Assembly: GCF_024721975.1 (NCBI RefSeq)
Contig: NZ_JANQBB010000007.1
Coordinates: 1 to 64,000, forward strand
Length of the DNA: 64,000 nucleotides
DNA from: Paenibacillus endoradicis
Lineage (GTDB): Bacteria; Bacillota; Bacilli; Paenibacillales; Paenibacillaceae
Direction: 5' to 3'
In this document: one piece after another, positions 18,396-27,146 of the stretch
Position numbering within the stretch: the stretch's first letter is position 1
Layout: each line of letters starts with the position of its first letter
Notes under the pieces: model-generated
What the model was told of the DNA's origin: nothing
Databases searched by the model: none
What the model saw: only the letters and a program-made list of their open reading frames with translations
Program-made: the position numbers and the translations under genes

Positions 18396-19346
18396 ATGTC
18401 TGAAAAAATTTATGTTGGCGTTGATGTTGGAGGTACAACTGTAAAGTTAGGAATTTGTAATTCAGATGGTACATTATTACAAACATATGAAGGGCCAACA
18501 GAGGTTAGTAAAGGGCCGGATACTATTCTTCATAATATTGCAAAATACGTAAAATTAATTGTAGAAGAATCCTCTTATGAATGGTCTCAAGTCGGCGGTG
18601 TTGGAATCGGTATCGCTGGATTCTTGGACATCCCTAATGGTATTATGAAAAATTCACCTAATTTAAATTTAAATAATATTGATATTAAAGGCTTTTTGGA
18701 GAAAGAGCTTAATACAATAATAAAAGTAAACAATGATGCAAATGTTGCAGCACTTGGGGAAGCTTGGGCTGGAGCGGGGCGTGGTATTGCAAATTGTGTC
18801 ATGTATACTCTTGGTACTGGCGTAGGTGGAGGCATTATCATCGACGGTAAAATTGTTGAAGGATTCCAAAGTGTTGCAGGCGAGCTAGGTCATATGGCAA
18901 TTGTACCTGACCTTGAGGCTATACAATGTGGCTGTGGTAAGATGGGTTGCCTTGAAACGGTGTCTTCTGCTACAGGTATTATTCGTATGGCTAAGGAAGC
19001 TGTAGCGCGTGGAGACCGTACTTCTCTAGTAGAAGTAGAAGATATTATGGCAAAAGATGTGCTGGATGCAGCAAAAGCAGGGGACGAAGTAGCTACACGT
19101 ATCGTCAACCGCGCTGCTTATTATCTTGGTCGTTCCATGTCTATGATGTCAGTTATCCTTAATCCAGAATATTATATTATCGGCGGTGGCGTAGCTAAAG
19201 CTGGTGATTTCTTATTTAATCAGATTAATGAAGTGTTTGAAAAGTATACGCAAGAAGCTTCAAAAGATGGAGTTAAGATTGTACCTGCGGTGTTAGGTAA
19301 TAATGCTGGTGTAGTTGGTGCTGCTGGTCTAATTCTAAGAGGATAG
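18396..19346 (+). CDS. glcK: ROK-family glucokinase
   Basis: A 316-residue sugar kinase phosphorylating glucose with ATP. N-terminal phosphate loop VGVDVGGTTVKLG; ROK zinc-binding cluster CGCGKMGCLETVSS near 183; substrate motif ELGHMAIVP near 163. Ribosome site GAGGTGG. It feeds glycolysis; the lower pathway operon is 7 kb downstream. Confidence 0.93.
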   Translation: MSEKIYVGVDVGGTTVKLGICNSDGTLLQTYEGPTEVSKGPDTILHNIAKYVKLIVEESSYEWSQVGGVGIGIAGFLDIPNGIMKNSPNLNLNNIDIKGFLEKELNTIIKVNNDANVAALGEAWAGAGRGIANCVMYTLGTGVGGGIIIDGKIVEGFQSVAGELGHMAIVPDLEAIQCGCGKMGCLETVSSATGIIRMAKEAVARGDRTSLVEVEDIMAKDVLDAAKAGDEVATRIVNRAAYYLGRSMSMMSVILNPEYYIIGGGVAKAGDFLFNQINEVFEKYTQEASKDGVKIVPAVLGNNAGVVGAAGLILRG

Positions 19347-19359
19347 TAGGTGTTGCTGA

Positions 19360-20247
19360 GTGGAAGCGACAACGACTTTGTCACAACTTGTTATTATTAC
19401 AGGAATGTCTGGTGCAGGTAAAACAATTGCAGTTCAAAGCTTAGAAGATCTAGGCTTTTTCTGTGTAGATAATTTACCGCCCGTGCTTATTCCAAAATTT
19501 GCTGAATTGATAGAGCAATCTAATGGAAAAATCGGTAAAGTAGCATTGGTCATAGATTTGCGAGGTAGAGAATTTTTCACTTCTTTATCCGAATCACTGG
19601 AATATATGAACAAGCATCATACGATTAGCTGTGAAATTTTATTCCTAGATGCGAAAGATGAAACTCTTATACAGCGCTACAAAGAAAGTAGACGCAGACA
19701 TCCTATGTCTCAGCATAGTATGCCATTAGAAGGTATACGCGCAGAGCGGACGTTGTTAGAAGATTTGAAAGGCAAAGCTTCTTTAATCATTAATACTAGT
19801 GATTTGAAGCCGGCAATGTTAAAAGAACGTATTATTGATCACTTTGGTCAGACACAGTCTACCTCTTTAACTGTAAATATTACTTCTTTCGGATTTAAAT
19901 ACGGAATACCACTCGATGCAGATCTTGTATTCGATGTTCGTTTCTTACCTAATCCACATTATATCGATGAGCTTCGTCCAAATACTGGTCAACATCCAGA
20001 TGTATATGATTACGTCATGAAATGGCCTGAAACTCAAAAATTTTTGGGGAAATTAGTAGACATGTTAGAATATCTTATTCCTCAATATGATGAGGAAGGA
20101 AAAAGTCAGGTCGTAATCGGAATAGGGTGTACGGGTGGAAAGCATCGCTCAGTAGCTATCTCTGAGTACTTAGGTACAGCTTTGAAACTTAAAGCATCAG
20201 AACAGATACGTGTTAGTCATCGTGATTCAGAGCGCGACAGGCATTAA
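19360..20247 (+). CDS. rapZ: RNase adapter / nucleotide-binding protein RapZ (YvcJ)
   Basis: A 295-residue P-loop protein. GMSGAGKT is at residue 14, and the C-terminal half has the conserved VVIGIGCTGGKHRSVAI motif of the RapZ/YvcJ family. In Bacillus it affects competence; in enterobacteria it steers RNase E to small RNAs. Start is GTG 19360, 13 bases after glcK. First gene of the conserved rapZ-yvcK-whiA-HPr cluster. Confidence 0.94.
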   Translation: MEATTTLSQLVIITGMSGAGKTIAVQSLEDLGFFCVDNLPPVLIPKFAELIEQSNGKIGKVALVIDLRGREFFTSLSESLEYMNKHHTISCEILFLDAKDETLIQRYKESRRRHPMSQHSMPLEGIRAERTLLEDLKGKASLIINTSDLKPAMLKERIIDHFGQTQSTSLTVNITSFGFKYGIPLDADLVFDVRFLPNPHYIDELRPNTGQHPDVYDYVMKWPETQKFLGKLVDMLEYLIPQYDEEGKSQVVIGIGCTGGKHRSVAISEYLGTALKLKASEQIRVSHRDSERDRH

Positions 20248-20259
20248 TGAGAGGAGAGC

Positions 20260-21246
20260 ATGCTCATCGTGCAGAAGGTTGTCAGACGCCCTAAAATAGT
20301 TGTAATTGGTGGAGGAACTGGCTTATCTGTAATGTTGAGGGGTCTGAAAGAAAAACCTCTTGATATTACAGCAATAGTTACAGTTGCCGACGATGGTGGT
20401 AGTTCAGGTATTTTAAGAAATGAGCTACAGATCCCTCCACCCGGCGATATTAGAAATGTGTTGTCCGCGTTAGCAGATGCAGAGCCTTTACTTGCAGATG
20501 TGTTACAATACCGTTTTAAATCAGGTACAGGATTAGCAGGTCATACGTTGGGTAATCTAATGTTAGCAGCGATGACAGACATTTCTGGGGATTTTGTAAC
20601 AGGAGTTAAGCAACTTAGTAAAGTTCTAGCTGTACGAGGAAGTGTGTTGCCGGCTGCCAATCGATCTATTGTATTAAAGGCTGAGATGGTAGATGGAACA
20701 ATCATTACTGGAGAGTCGATGATTCCTAAGGCTGGTGGGGCAATTAAACGAGTCTTTCTTGAACCGCAAGATGTTGAACCTTTACCTGAAGCTGTTGAGG
20801 CGATTGAGCAGGCAGATGCGATTCTTATCGGTCCTGGGAGTCTATACACGAGCATCATGCCGAATTTAATGGTTCCGAAGTTAGCGCAAGCTATTGTTGA
20901 ATCGGAAGCTGTAAAGCTGTTTGTATGTAACGTCATGACGCAGCCCGGAGAGACAGATAATTACTCAGTTAGTGATCATCTGGACGCAATCTATGATCAT
21001 ATCGGTCATCATTTGTTCGATTATGTTATTGTAAATAATGGTGAAATACCTCCTCACGTAGAAAGCAAATATGCTGAGATAGGTGCAAAAGCAGTACAAT
21101 TAGATATTGATGAAGTAACAAAGCGTGGTTATCATGTCATTGCGGATCAACTCGTACTATTCCGTACTTTTCTAAGACATGATGCAGAAAGGTTAAGTCA
21201 TCATATTTATAAACTAGTTGAGAACTGGATGCTTAGAAAGAGGTGA
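20260..21246 (+). CDS. yvcK: YvcK family protein (gluconeogenesis factor)
   Basis: A 328-residue Rossmann-like protein (CofD-like fold) that binds UDP-sugars in Bacillus and is needed on gluconeogenic carbon sources. IVVIGGGTGLSVMLRGLK opens the fold; VADDGGSSGILRNE and PPGDIRNVLSALAD are family motifs; GPGSLYTSIMPNL sits near 192. Confidence 0.95.
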   Translation: MLIVQKVVRRPKIVVIGGGTGLSVMLRGLKEKPLDITAIVTVADDGGSSGILRNELQIPPPGDIRNVLSALADAEPLLADVLQYRFKSGTGLAGHTLGNLMLAAMTDISGDFVTGVKQLSKVLAVRGSVLPAANRSIVLKAEMVDGTIITGESMIPKAGGAIKRVFLEPQDVEPLPEAVEAIEQADAILIGPGSLYTSIMPNLMVPKLAQAIVESEAVKLFVCNVMTQPGETDNYSVSDHLDAIYDHIGHHLFDYVIVNNGEIPPHVESKYAEIGAKAVQLDIDEVTKRGYHVIADQLVLFRTFLRHDAERLSHHIYKLVENWMLRKR

Positions 21247-21252
21247 GATGAA

Positions 21253-22194
21253 ATGTCTTTTGCGGCACAGACCAAGAAGGAATTAACGATGATACAGACA
21301 GATGACTGTTGCGAAAGAGCAGAATTAGCGGCTCTTATGCGAATGAATGGATCTGTCAGTTTATCGAGCCGCAAGGTCGTATTAGATATTTCAACGGAAA
21401 ACGCTGCGATTGCTCGTAGAATATATACACTCGTGAAGAAGCATTTTGCGGTACACGTAGAATTGCTTGTTCGTAAAAAAATGCGCTTGAAAAAGAATAA
21501 TGTCTATATTGTTCGGATGCCTGAGCGCGTGCAAGAAATATTGAGTGAGTTGAAAATTGTATCTGAAGGATTTATGTTTACCTCAGATATAGACAAGGAT
21601 ATTATTAAGAAAAACTGCTGTAAGCGTTCCTACTTAAGAGGAGCATTTCTTGCTGGCGGTTCGGTTAATAATCCAGAAGGTTCATCATATCATTTAGAGA
21701 TATCATCTATGTATGAGGAACATTGTAAGTCATTAGTCGATCTTGCTAATAAGTTTTATTTGAATGCTAGGTGCATTGAACGCAAAAAGGGTTTTATTTT
21801 CTACATCAAAGAGGGCGAAAAAATCATTGAGTTGCTGAACATTATCGGCGCGCATCAAGCCTTATTCAAATTTGAGGATGTTAGAATTATGCGTGATATG
21901 CGTAACTCAGTGAATCGTATCGTCAATTGTGAAACAGCTAATTTGAACAAAACGATTGGTGCTGCGGTTAGACAAATCGATAATATAAAGCTTTTGCAAC
22001 GAGAATTTGGACTTGATAACTTACCGGATAAGATTCGAGAGGTGGCTGAAGTACGCTTGCAGCATCCTGATCTGAACTTAACGGAAGTTGGAGAAATGCT
22101 GAAGGTCAAAGTAAGTAAGTCGGGTGTTAATCACCGTTTACGCAAAATAGACGAACTTGCTGAAAAAATACGGAATGGTTCAACTTTATCCTAG
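21253..22194 (+). CDS. whiA: DNA-binding protein WhiA
   Basis: A 313-residue protein with an N-terminal LAGLIDADG homing-endonuclease-like domain ([19 protein letters not shown] near 121) that has lost nuclease function, and a C-terminal helix-turn-helix ([20 protein letters not shown] near 275). It influences cell division and chromosome segregation in Firmicutes. Six bases after yvcK. Confidence 0.95.
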   Translation: MSFAAQTKKELTMIQTDDCCERAELAALMRMNGSVSLSSRKVVLDISTENAAIARRIYTLVKKHFAVHVELLVRKKMRLKKNNVYIVRMPERVQEILSELKIVSEGFMFTSDIDKDIIKKNCCKRSYLRGAFLAGGSVNNPEGSSYHLEISSMYEEHCKSLVDLANKFYLNARCIERKKGFIFYIKEGEKIIELLNIIGAHQALFKFEDVRIMRDMRNSVNRIVNCETANLNKTIGAAVRQIDNIKLLQREFGLDNLPDKIREVAEVRLQHPDLNLTEVGEMLKVKVSKSGVNHRLRKIDELAEKIRNGSTLS

Positions 22195-22288
22195 TAGAAA
22201 CATGACGAAAATGGTATAATAACTTGTAAAGCTCTATTTATGAACGATTATGAATTAATGACTTAATTATATAGGGGGTATGTTTATC

Positions 22289-22558
22289 ATGGCAAGGCTT
22301 CCAGTTGTTGTTCGTCTAAAAACAGGACTACACGCAAGACCAGCAGCATTATTTGTACAAGAAGCAAACAAATTTTCCTCCGAGGTATTTGTTGAAAAAG
22401 ACGATAAAAAAGTGAACGCTAAGTCGATCATGGGTATTATGAGTCTGGCAATTAGCTCTGGTACGGAAATTACAATTAGTGCAGAGGGTTCTGATGCAGA
22501 ACAGGCAGTTAATGGATTGATTGCATTAGTAAGCAAAGAAGAATTGGAAAACCAATAA
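22289..22558 (+). CDS. HPr-family phosphocarrier in the Crh position, His15 retained
   Basis: An 89-residue HPr-fold protein behind whiA, where Bacillus has crh. Counting from ATG 22289, KTGLHARPA places His at position 15, the PTS phosphorylation site, and AKSIMGIM places Ser at 46, the HprK site. Bacillus Crh has Gln at 15 and cannot carry PTS phosphate; this one can in principle do both jobs. The start follows AGGGGG by 11 bases and gives exact HPr numbering; an ATG at 22280 is too close to the ribosome site. It could be the only HPr or a second copy. Confidence 0.92.
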   Translation: MARLPVVVRLKTGLHARPAALFVQEANKFSSEVFVEKDDKKVNAKSIMGIMSLAISSGTEITISAEGSDAEQAVNGLIALVSKEELENQ

Positions 22559-22623
22559 TAATTAAGCGCATCAATTATGGTTTTTATAAGTCCTTTGTAT
22601 GTAGATGGATGAAAAGCTATAGA

Positions 22624-22676
22624 AGGATACCGAGTTATATTCGCATTTTGTGAATATAACTCGGTATCCTTTTTTG
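22624..22676 (+). terminator. Terminator after the HPr gene
   Basis: A perfect stem of over 17 bp (AGGATACCGAGTTATATTC and its complement) followed by TTTTTTG. Confidence 0.95.
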
Positions 22677-22727
22677 CATTTTCTAATGATTAGGAGAGTG
22701 CTACTGCTTTTGAACTTAGTCAATCAT

Positions 22728-22790
22728 AAAAGCAGCCTGCATGTTCGAGAGAAAGAGCATTCCTCGTCTCTTCATGCAGGCTGCTTTATA
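22728..22790 (-). terminator. Terminator of ldh
   Basis: AAAGCAGCCTGCATG and CATGCAGGCTGCTTT form a 15-bp stem with a 30-nt loop; on the minus strand it is followed by a short T-rich stretch. Confidence 0.75.
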
Positions 22791-22808
22791 TTGTAATGAT
22801 AATTATAA

Positions 22809-23744
22809 TTACATTTTGTTGGGATCAAGTTCAAGGTTCAAACTATCAATCATACCTTTAAGTTTATTTGCTGATTTCTCGAATAATTGTTGCTCGTCCG
22901 GCGTTAGATTCAACTGGAGTGTTTGACGAACACCGCTGCGATCTACGATACATGGAACTCCTAGATAGACATCGGATACGTCACAATAGTTATCTAGCAG
23001 TGTAGATACGTTCAATACAGCACCTTCATCATCAAAGATTGCCGTTACAATACGATCAAGGGCAAGTGCGATGGCGTAGTAAGTAGAGCCTTTTGCCTCT
23101 ATGATCTCGTACGCAGCGTCACGGGTATGAGTGAAGATATGTTCTTTAACATCGTCAGCAAGATCTAGATCTACACCGGCCACATTAGCTAAGCTCCATA
23201 CCGGAAGCTCGGAATCTCCATGCTCCCCAATAATATGAGCATGTACACTACGAGGATCGATTTTCAATTCTTGGCCCAACAAGTAACGGAATCTTGCACT
23301 ATCAAGCAATGTACCAGATCCGATGACACGGTTAACTGGCCAGCCAGATTTTTTAAGTGCTACATAGCTCATAATATCAACTGGATTAGTTGCGATAAGA
23401 AGAATTGCTTCTTGATTGTAAGGTAAAATTTGTTTGATAATGCTATCAAAAATATCAGCATTACGTTGTAGTAAGTCAGTACGAGATTCACCAGGTTTTT
23501 GTGCGGCACCTGCAGTAATTACAATAATGTCTGCACCTACGCAATCAGCATAATTACCTGCCCATAATTTAGCGCCACCTACATATGGCATACCGTGATT
23601 CATATCTAGTGCATCACCTGCTGCTTTGGCATGATTTGCATCTATAAGAACTAGTTCATCCACGCGATTACGAAGCAATAGCGTATATGCCGTTGTAGAG
23701 CCTACCGCTCCTGTACCGATCATAACAAGTTTACGTGTTTTCAT
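22809..23744 (-). CDS. ldh: L-lactate dehydrogenase
   Basis: A 311-residue NAD-dependent enzyme that reduces pyruvate to L-lactate in fermentation. Dinucleotide loop IGTGAVGSTTA at residue 9; active-site loop AGAAQKPGESR with Gln (lactate, not malate, specificity); catalytic IIGEHGDSELPVW with His near 179. It lies two bases after the upstream transporter, clearly one operon. Confidence 0.95.
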   Translation of the reverse strand: MKTRKLVMIGTGAVGSTTAYTLLLRNRVDELVLIDANHAKAAGDALDMNHGMPYVGGAKLWAGNYADCVGADIIVITAGAAQKPGESRTDLLQRNADIFDSIIKQILPYNQEAILLIATNPVDIMSYVALKKSGWPVNRVIGSGTLLDSARFRYLLGQELKIDPRSVHAHIIGEHGDSELPVWSLANVAGVDLDLADDVKEHIFTHTRDAAYEIIEAKGSTYYAIALALDRIVTAIFDDEGAVLNVSTLLDNYCDVSDVYLGVPCIVDRSGVRQTLQLNLTPDEQQLFEKSANKLKGMIDSLNLELDPNKM

Positions 23745-23746
23745 TG

Positions 23747-24535
23747 TTATTCCTCACTCTCTTTGAAATAAGGTTTGTTTAGATAATAATAGAACGTGGC
23801 CATAAGTACACCGCCGCCCATAATATTACCTAACGTTGCAGGGATGAGGTTGTGTAGTATGTCTCCGATGCTAATTGTTCCCCAGCCTTGAGCCGCTATA
23901 GATATAGCGAAAACAGACATATTTGCAATACTATGTTCAAATCCAGCGATGAAGAAGCTGAATACCAACAATATCATTACGAACATTTTTGCCCCATCAG
24001 TTTTCATAAAGTATGGGATGAAAAATGCTAAACATACAAGCCAATTACATAAGATAGCACGGAAAAATATTTCCACTGTTGAAGCATCAATTTTTTTGTG
24101 AGCAACTTCTAATAAAAAAGTATGAACCTTTGCATCAGCAAAAAGTTGTGTCAACCAAATGAGGATTGCGAATAAGATTGCTCCAATAATATTTCCTATA
24201 TAACTAGATAATAGCATTTTTAGTGTATCTACCCAAGTCATTTTGCGACGCAACGTGGCATAGCTGAGATAAAATGTATTACCTGTAAATAAGTCTCCAC
24301 CAGCGTAGTAGATTAGAATAATAGCCATACCGAATGTCAATGCAGCAGCAGGATATGCCATCGGTGATTCAACTTGATAGAAGAGAGCTCCCGTTTTAAA
24401 GGCGACGATAACACCGAATCCGATAAACATGCTTGCCATAATTGATCTCAATAAAGAGCGGAATTTATTTTCTTGAAATATAGATAATTTCTTTGCGGCT
24501 AGTTGTTCGACTTTGGATAATGCTTCTGTTTCCAT
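23747..24535 (-). CDS. Formate/nitrite transporter (FNT) family channel
   Basis: A 262-residue membrane protein with six hydrophobic segments. FNT features: GGDLFTGNTFYLSYA near 78 and GFEHSIANMSVF near 197. FNT channels are pentameric and pass small monocarboxylates (formate, nitrite, also lactate). Co-transcription with ldh suggests this one exports lactate with a proton; that is inference from context. Start at ATG 24535 after GGAGGAATT. Confidence 0.9.
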   Translation of the reverse strand: METEALSKVEQLAAKKLSIFQENKFRSLLRSIMASMFIGFGVIVAFKTGALFYQVESPMAYPAAALTFGMAIILIYYAGGDLFTGNTFYLSYATLRRKMTWVDTLKMLLSSYIGNIIGAILFAILIWLTQLFADAKVHTFLLEVAHKKIDASTVEIFFRAILCNWLVCLAFFIPYFMKTDGAKMFVMILLVFSFFIAGFEHSIANMSVFAISIAAQGWGTISIGDILHNLIPATLGNIMGGGVLMATFYYYLNKPYFKESEE

Positions 24536-24585
24536 AATAGAATTCCTCCAAGTAAAGCAAAATCTGTTAGTTGATTCATATATGT

Positions 24586-24629
24586 ATCATAATGTGTACA
24601 GTATAATATTGTATGTGACAAAAATCACG
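24586..24629 (-). promoter_or_regulatory. FNR/CRP-type site and promoter of the FNT-ldh operon
   Basis: TGTGACAAAAATCACG (24614-24629) is a near-perfect TGTGA-N6-TCACA palindrome. On the minus strand a TATGAT -10 lies at 24586-24591, putting the transcription start near 24580 and the palindrome centre at about -41.5, the class II activator position of FNR. No good -35 exists, as expected for an activated promoter. Anaerobic induction is inferred. Confidence 0.7.
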
Positions 24630-24658
24630 AATAGGGAAGTTGTGGGAATTAAGCAAAT

Positions 24659-24731
24659 AAAAAGGACGATAGCTCATGACTTCACAGTGAACAAAACTAT
24701 TCGTTCACTGTGAATCAATTGCTGTCGTCCC
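24659..24731 (-). terminator. Terminator of clpP
   Basis: Long stem with arms GGACGA..TTCACAGTGAAC and GTTCACTGTGAA..TCGTCC; the minus strand then reads CTTTTTATTT. Confidence 0.85.
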
Positions 24732-24759
24732 TATAGATGTACTATATGTTTGTAATGAA

Positions 24760-25344
24760 TTATTCTACACGTTCAATAACTTTATCGATTAAGCCATATT
24801 CCATTGCTTCTTGAGCGCTCATGAAGTAATCGCGATCAGTATCCTTTTCAAGACGTTCAATAGTATTACCAGAACGCTCTGCAAGAATGCCATTCAATTT
24901 TTCACGCATTTTAATAATGCGGTTAGCACGAATTGCAATATCACTAGCTTGACCTTCAGCGCCGCCAAGTGGTTGATGAATCATTACTTCACTGTTTGGA
25001 AGTGCGAAACGCTTGCCCTTCGCTCCAGCAGTAAGTAAAAATGCACCCATTGAAGCTGCCATCCCTACACAAATTGTAGATACATCAGGTTTAATATATT
25101 GCATCGTATCGTAGATAGCCATACCTGCAGTGATTGAGCCACCGGGACTATTAATGTATAGATGAATGTCTTTTTCTGGATCGTCTGCTGTTAAGAAAAG
25201 CATCTGAGCGATGATGGAATTGGCAACGACGTCGTTTACACCAGATCCAAGAATGATGATGCGATCCTTCAGAAGTCGAGAATAAATATCATAAGAACGT
25301 TCTCCGCGATTACTTTGCTCGATAACCATTGGTACAAAGTTCAT
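24760..25344 (-). CDS. clpP: ATP-dependent Clp protease proteolytic subunit
   Basis: A 194-residue serine peptidase forming the 14-mer core of ClpCP/ClpXP. Catalytic Ser in [11 protein letters not shown] near 98, His in [11 protein letters not shown] near 123, Asp in [11 protein letters not shown] near 172. Start follows AGGAGG. The leader of about 160 nt holds two copies of the family B element; transcription is under a CtsR operator. Confidence 0.97.
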   Translation of the reverse strand: MNFVPMVIEQSNRGERSYDIYSRLLKDRIIILGSGVNDVVANSIIAQMLFLTADDPEKDIHLYINSPGGSITAGMAIYDTMQYIKPDVSTICVGMAASMGAFLLTAGAKGKRFALPNSEVMIHQPLGGAEGQASDIAIRANRIIKMREKLNGILAERSGNTIERLEKDTDRDYFMSAQEAMEYGLIDKVIERVE

Positions 25345-25355
25345 TTTTAACCAAT

Positions 25356-25484
25356 CCTCCTAAAACTTTTCATTAACTACTTGGTACAACATCCTGTAGA
25401 TGAAAAGTAGCATCGAAAGCACGACTTAACTTTTCATTAACTACTTGGTACAACATCTTGTAGATGAAAAGTAACATCGAAAGT
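25356..25484 (-). repeat. Tandem pair of leader elements (family B) before clpP
   Basis: Two nearly identical copies (25356-25420 proximal, about 25424-25484 distal). Each, on the minus strand, reads TTTCGATG-C/T-TACTTTTCATCTACA, then GATGTTGTACCAAGTAG, then TTAATGAAAAGTT. Each folds as a hairpin closed by ACTTTTCAT / ATGAAAAGT. The proximal copy runs directly into TTTTAGGAGG, the clpP ribosome site. Confidence 0.85.
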
Positions 25485-25509
25485 TCCTCTTCAACTAAGT
25501 TGTGTAAAT

Positions 25510-25549
25510 ATCATAATAGAATTTTAATCAAAAGTCAAAGATAGTCAAA
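25510..25549 (-). promoter_or_regulatory. clpP promoter with CtsR operator
   Basis: AGTCAAAGATAGTCAAA (25533-25549) matches the CtsR heat-shock operator consensus (two RGTCAAA halves spaced by NAN) exactly. On the minus strand TTGACT (25533-25538), 17 bases, TATGAT (25510-25515) is the promoter, so CtsR would cover the -35. Expected heat-shock control of clpP. Confidence 0.88.
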
Positions 25550-25642
25550 CTTTATTTTTACTTCTCCATTGTTACCTATATTTGTAATATATAAACCTAA
25601 TAAATTGGAGTAACTGTATCAGCTAAACATGATCATGAAAAC

Positions 25643-25679
25643 AAAAAAGCCTGTACAAGTTATTTACTTGTACAGGCTT
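25643..25679 (-). terminator. Terminator of tRNA-Arg
   Basis: AAGCCTGTACAAG pairs with CTTGTACAGGCTT; the minus strand continues TTTTTTG. Confidence 0.9.
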
Positions 25680-25725
25680 GGAAATAATAACGTATGTTTG
25701 TTATAAATAAGGTATGAAAGTATTA

Positions 25726-25800
25726 TGGCGCGCCCGCTAGGAATCGAACCTAGATCTCAGGCTCCGGAGGCCTACGTCATATCCATTGGACCACGGGCGC
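25726..25800 (-). tRNA. tRNA-Arg (anticodon CCG)
   Basis: On the minus strand acceptor GCGCCCG pairs with CGGGCGC; the anticodon loop CTCCGGA carries CCG (reads CGG); T-loop TTCGATT; CCA encoded. Confidence 0.93.
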
Positions 25801-25903
25801 TAATATAAGATAACATTGTAGATTATATGGGATAATATGAAGTGAAGCAAGTTTAAAATTTTATTAATTTATTAGAGCAATCGCTTACATGACGAAACAG
25901 CAC

Positions 25904-25932
25904 TTGCAGTACGTTAAAATATTAGGTAAAAT
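25904..25932 (+). promoter_or_regulatory. Promoter of the cggR-glycolytic operon
   Basis: TTGCAG (25904-25909), 17 bases, TAAAAT (25927-25932); the CggR operator begins at about +1. Confidence 0.6.
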
Positions 25933-25936
25933 GATA

Positions 25937-25979
25937 GTGGGACTTAAAACACACCGCAGGGACATTAAATGTCCAACAA
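25937..25979 (+). promoter_or_regulatory. CggR operator
   Basis: Two half sites: GTGGGACTTAAAACACACC, then GGGACATTAAATGTCCAACA. The second closely matches the Bacillus subtilis CggR operator core (GGGACATATAATGTCC). It lies just after the promoter, so CggR bound here would block elongation until fructose-1,6-bisphosphate releases it. Confidence 0.85.
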
Positions 25980-26033
25980 GTTCTGAGGTTAATGTGGTAT
26001 TCGTGGACTCTTTCCGATGGAGTGATGGTATTT

Positions 26034-27083
26034 ATGCGTCAGCTTATTGAACTGCAAAGGCAGTTAGTACCTGAGCTTTTGGATGTTATGAGAAAGCGGT
26101 ATAGAATTTTGCAGCAAGTGATGCTTGCAGGAACGATTGGTCGCCGTGCGTTAGCAACAACATTATCGATGACCGAACGAGTACTAAGAGCTGAAACAGA
26201 GCTGTTGAAAGAACAAGGACTTCTTATTATTCAATCTTCTGGAATGCAATTAAGCGAAGATGGCAAGAAAACGCTTGAGGAAATTGAGCAACTTGGCGAT
26301 TTCGTATTCGGTAGTTCAGAAATAGAAGAAAAGCTTAAGTCAATGTATGGTTTGAAACAAGTCATCGTAGTGCCAGGTGATTCAGAACAATCTGAAATTG
26401 CCAAGAAAGAATTGGGTCGTGCAACTGGCCTTCTGCTTAAGCAAGCGATACGTTCTGGCGATGTTATAGCGGTATCAGGCGGAACGACAACTGCACAAGT
26501 TGCCAAGTACATGAGTCTACCTAATACTATCAAAGATGTTGTATTTGTACCTGCGCGTGGTGGTCTTGGCGAAAGCTTGGATTATCAAGCCAATACAATC
26601 GTTTCTATGATGGCCAAACGTACTGGTGGACATTACCGATTACTACATGTACCCGATCATATTAGCTCTGACGCGTATGAGTCGATGATTCAAGAACCTT
26701 CCATTAAGGAAATTGTTCAAGTTATTCGAAATGCACGAATTATTGTGCATGGCATTGGTGACGCTATTGTAATGGCTAGAAGAAGAAAGACTGATCCTGA
26801 AGAATTGCAGGCTATGCTTGACGAGGGTGCAATGGCGGAATCATTCGGTTTTTACTTTAATCGAAGTGGTGAACTCATACACAAAATGAAAACAGTAGGT
26901 ATGCGACTTGAGGATATAGCTAAAACTGAAGTGTTGATAGCAGTTGCTGGCGGTGCTAGTAAAGCCGAAGCTATTGATTCGATCATGAAGTTTGGATATG
27001 ATCACGCACTTGTCACTGATGAAGGGGCAGCGTTGCGGATTATAGAGATGTATGAAGCTAATGGGCATCACGGCGAAGTGTAA
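26034..27083 (+). CDS. cggR: Central glycolytic genes regulator CggR
   Basis: A 349-residue SorC-family repressor. N-terminal helix-turn-helix (IGRRALATTLSMTERVLRAE near 33); C-terminal sugar-binding domain with VSGGTTTAQVA near 155. It represses its own operon in the absence of fructose-1,6-bisphosphate. Start set at ATG 26034 (MRQLIELQRQLVPELL) by similarity to known CggR starts; in-frame ATG 26025 is possible and sits at better distance from GGAG. Confidence 0.93.
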   Translation: MRQLIELQRQLVPELLDVMRKRYRILQQVMLAGTIGRRALATTLSMTERVLRAETELLKEQGLLIIQSSGMQLSEDGKKTLEEIEQLGDFVFGSSEIEEKLKSMYGLKQVIVVPGDSEQSEIAKKELGRATGLLLKQAIRSGDVIAVSGGTTTAQVAKYMSLPNTIKDVVFVPARGGLGESLDYQANTIVSMMAKRTGGHYRLLHVPDHISSDAYESMIQEPSIKEIVQVIRNARIIVHGIGDAIVMARRRKTDPEELQAMLDEGAMAESFGFYFNRSGELIHKMKTVGMRLEDIAKTEVLIAVAGGASKAEAIDSIMKFGYDHALVTDEGAALRIIEMYEANGHHGEV

Positions 27084-27146
27084 TTAATTACACTCGTCTT
27101 AAATAAATTTTTTCAAAAAACAAATCAACCTTAGGAGGATTTACTT

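Noticed and set aside
25356..25484. Possible mini CRISPR array
   Set aside because: Only two units, spaced by a few bases, no unique spacers and no cas genes; they are leader hairpins.
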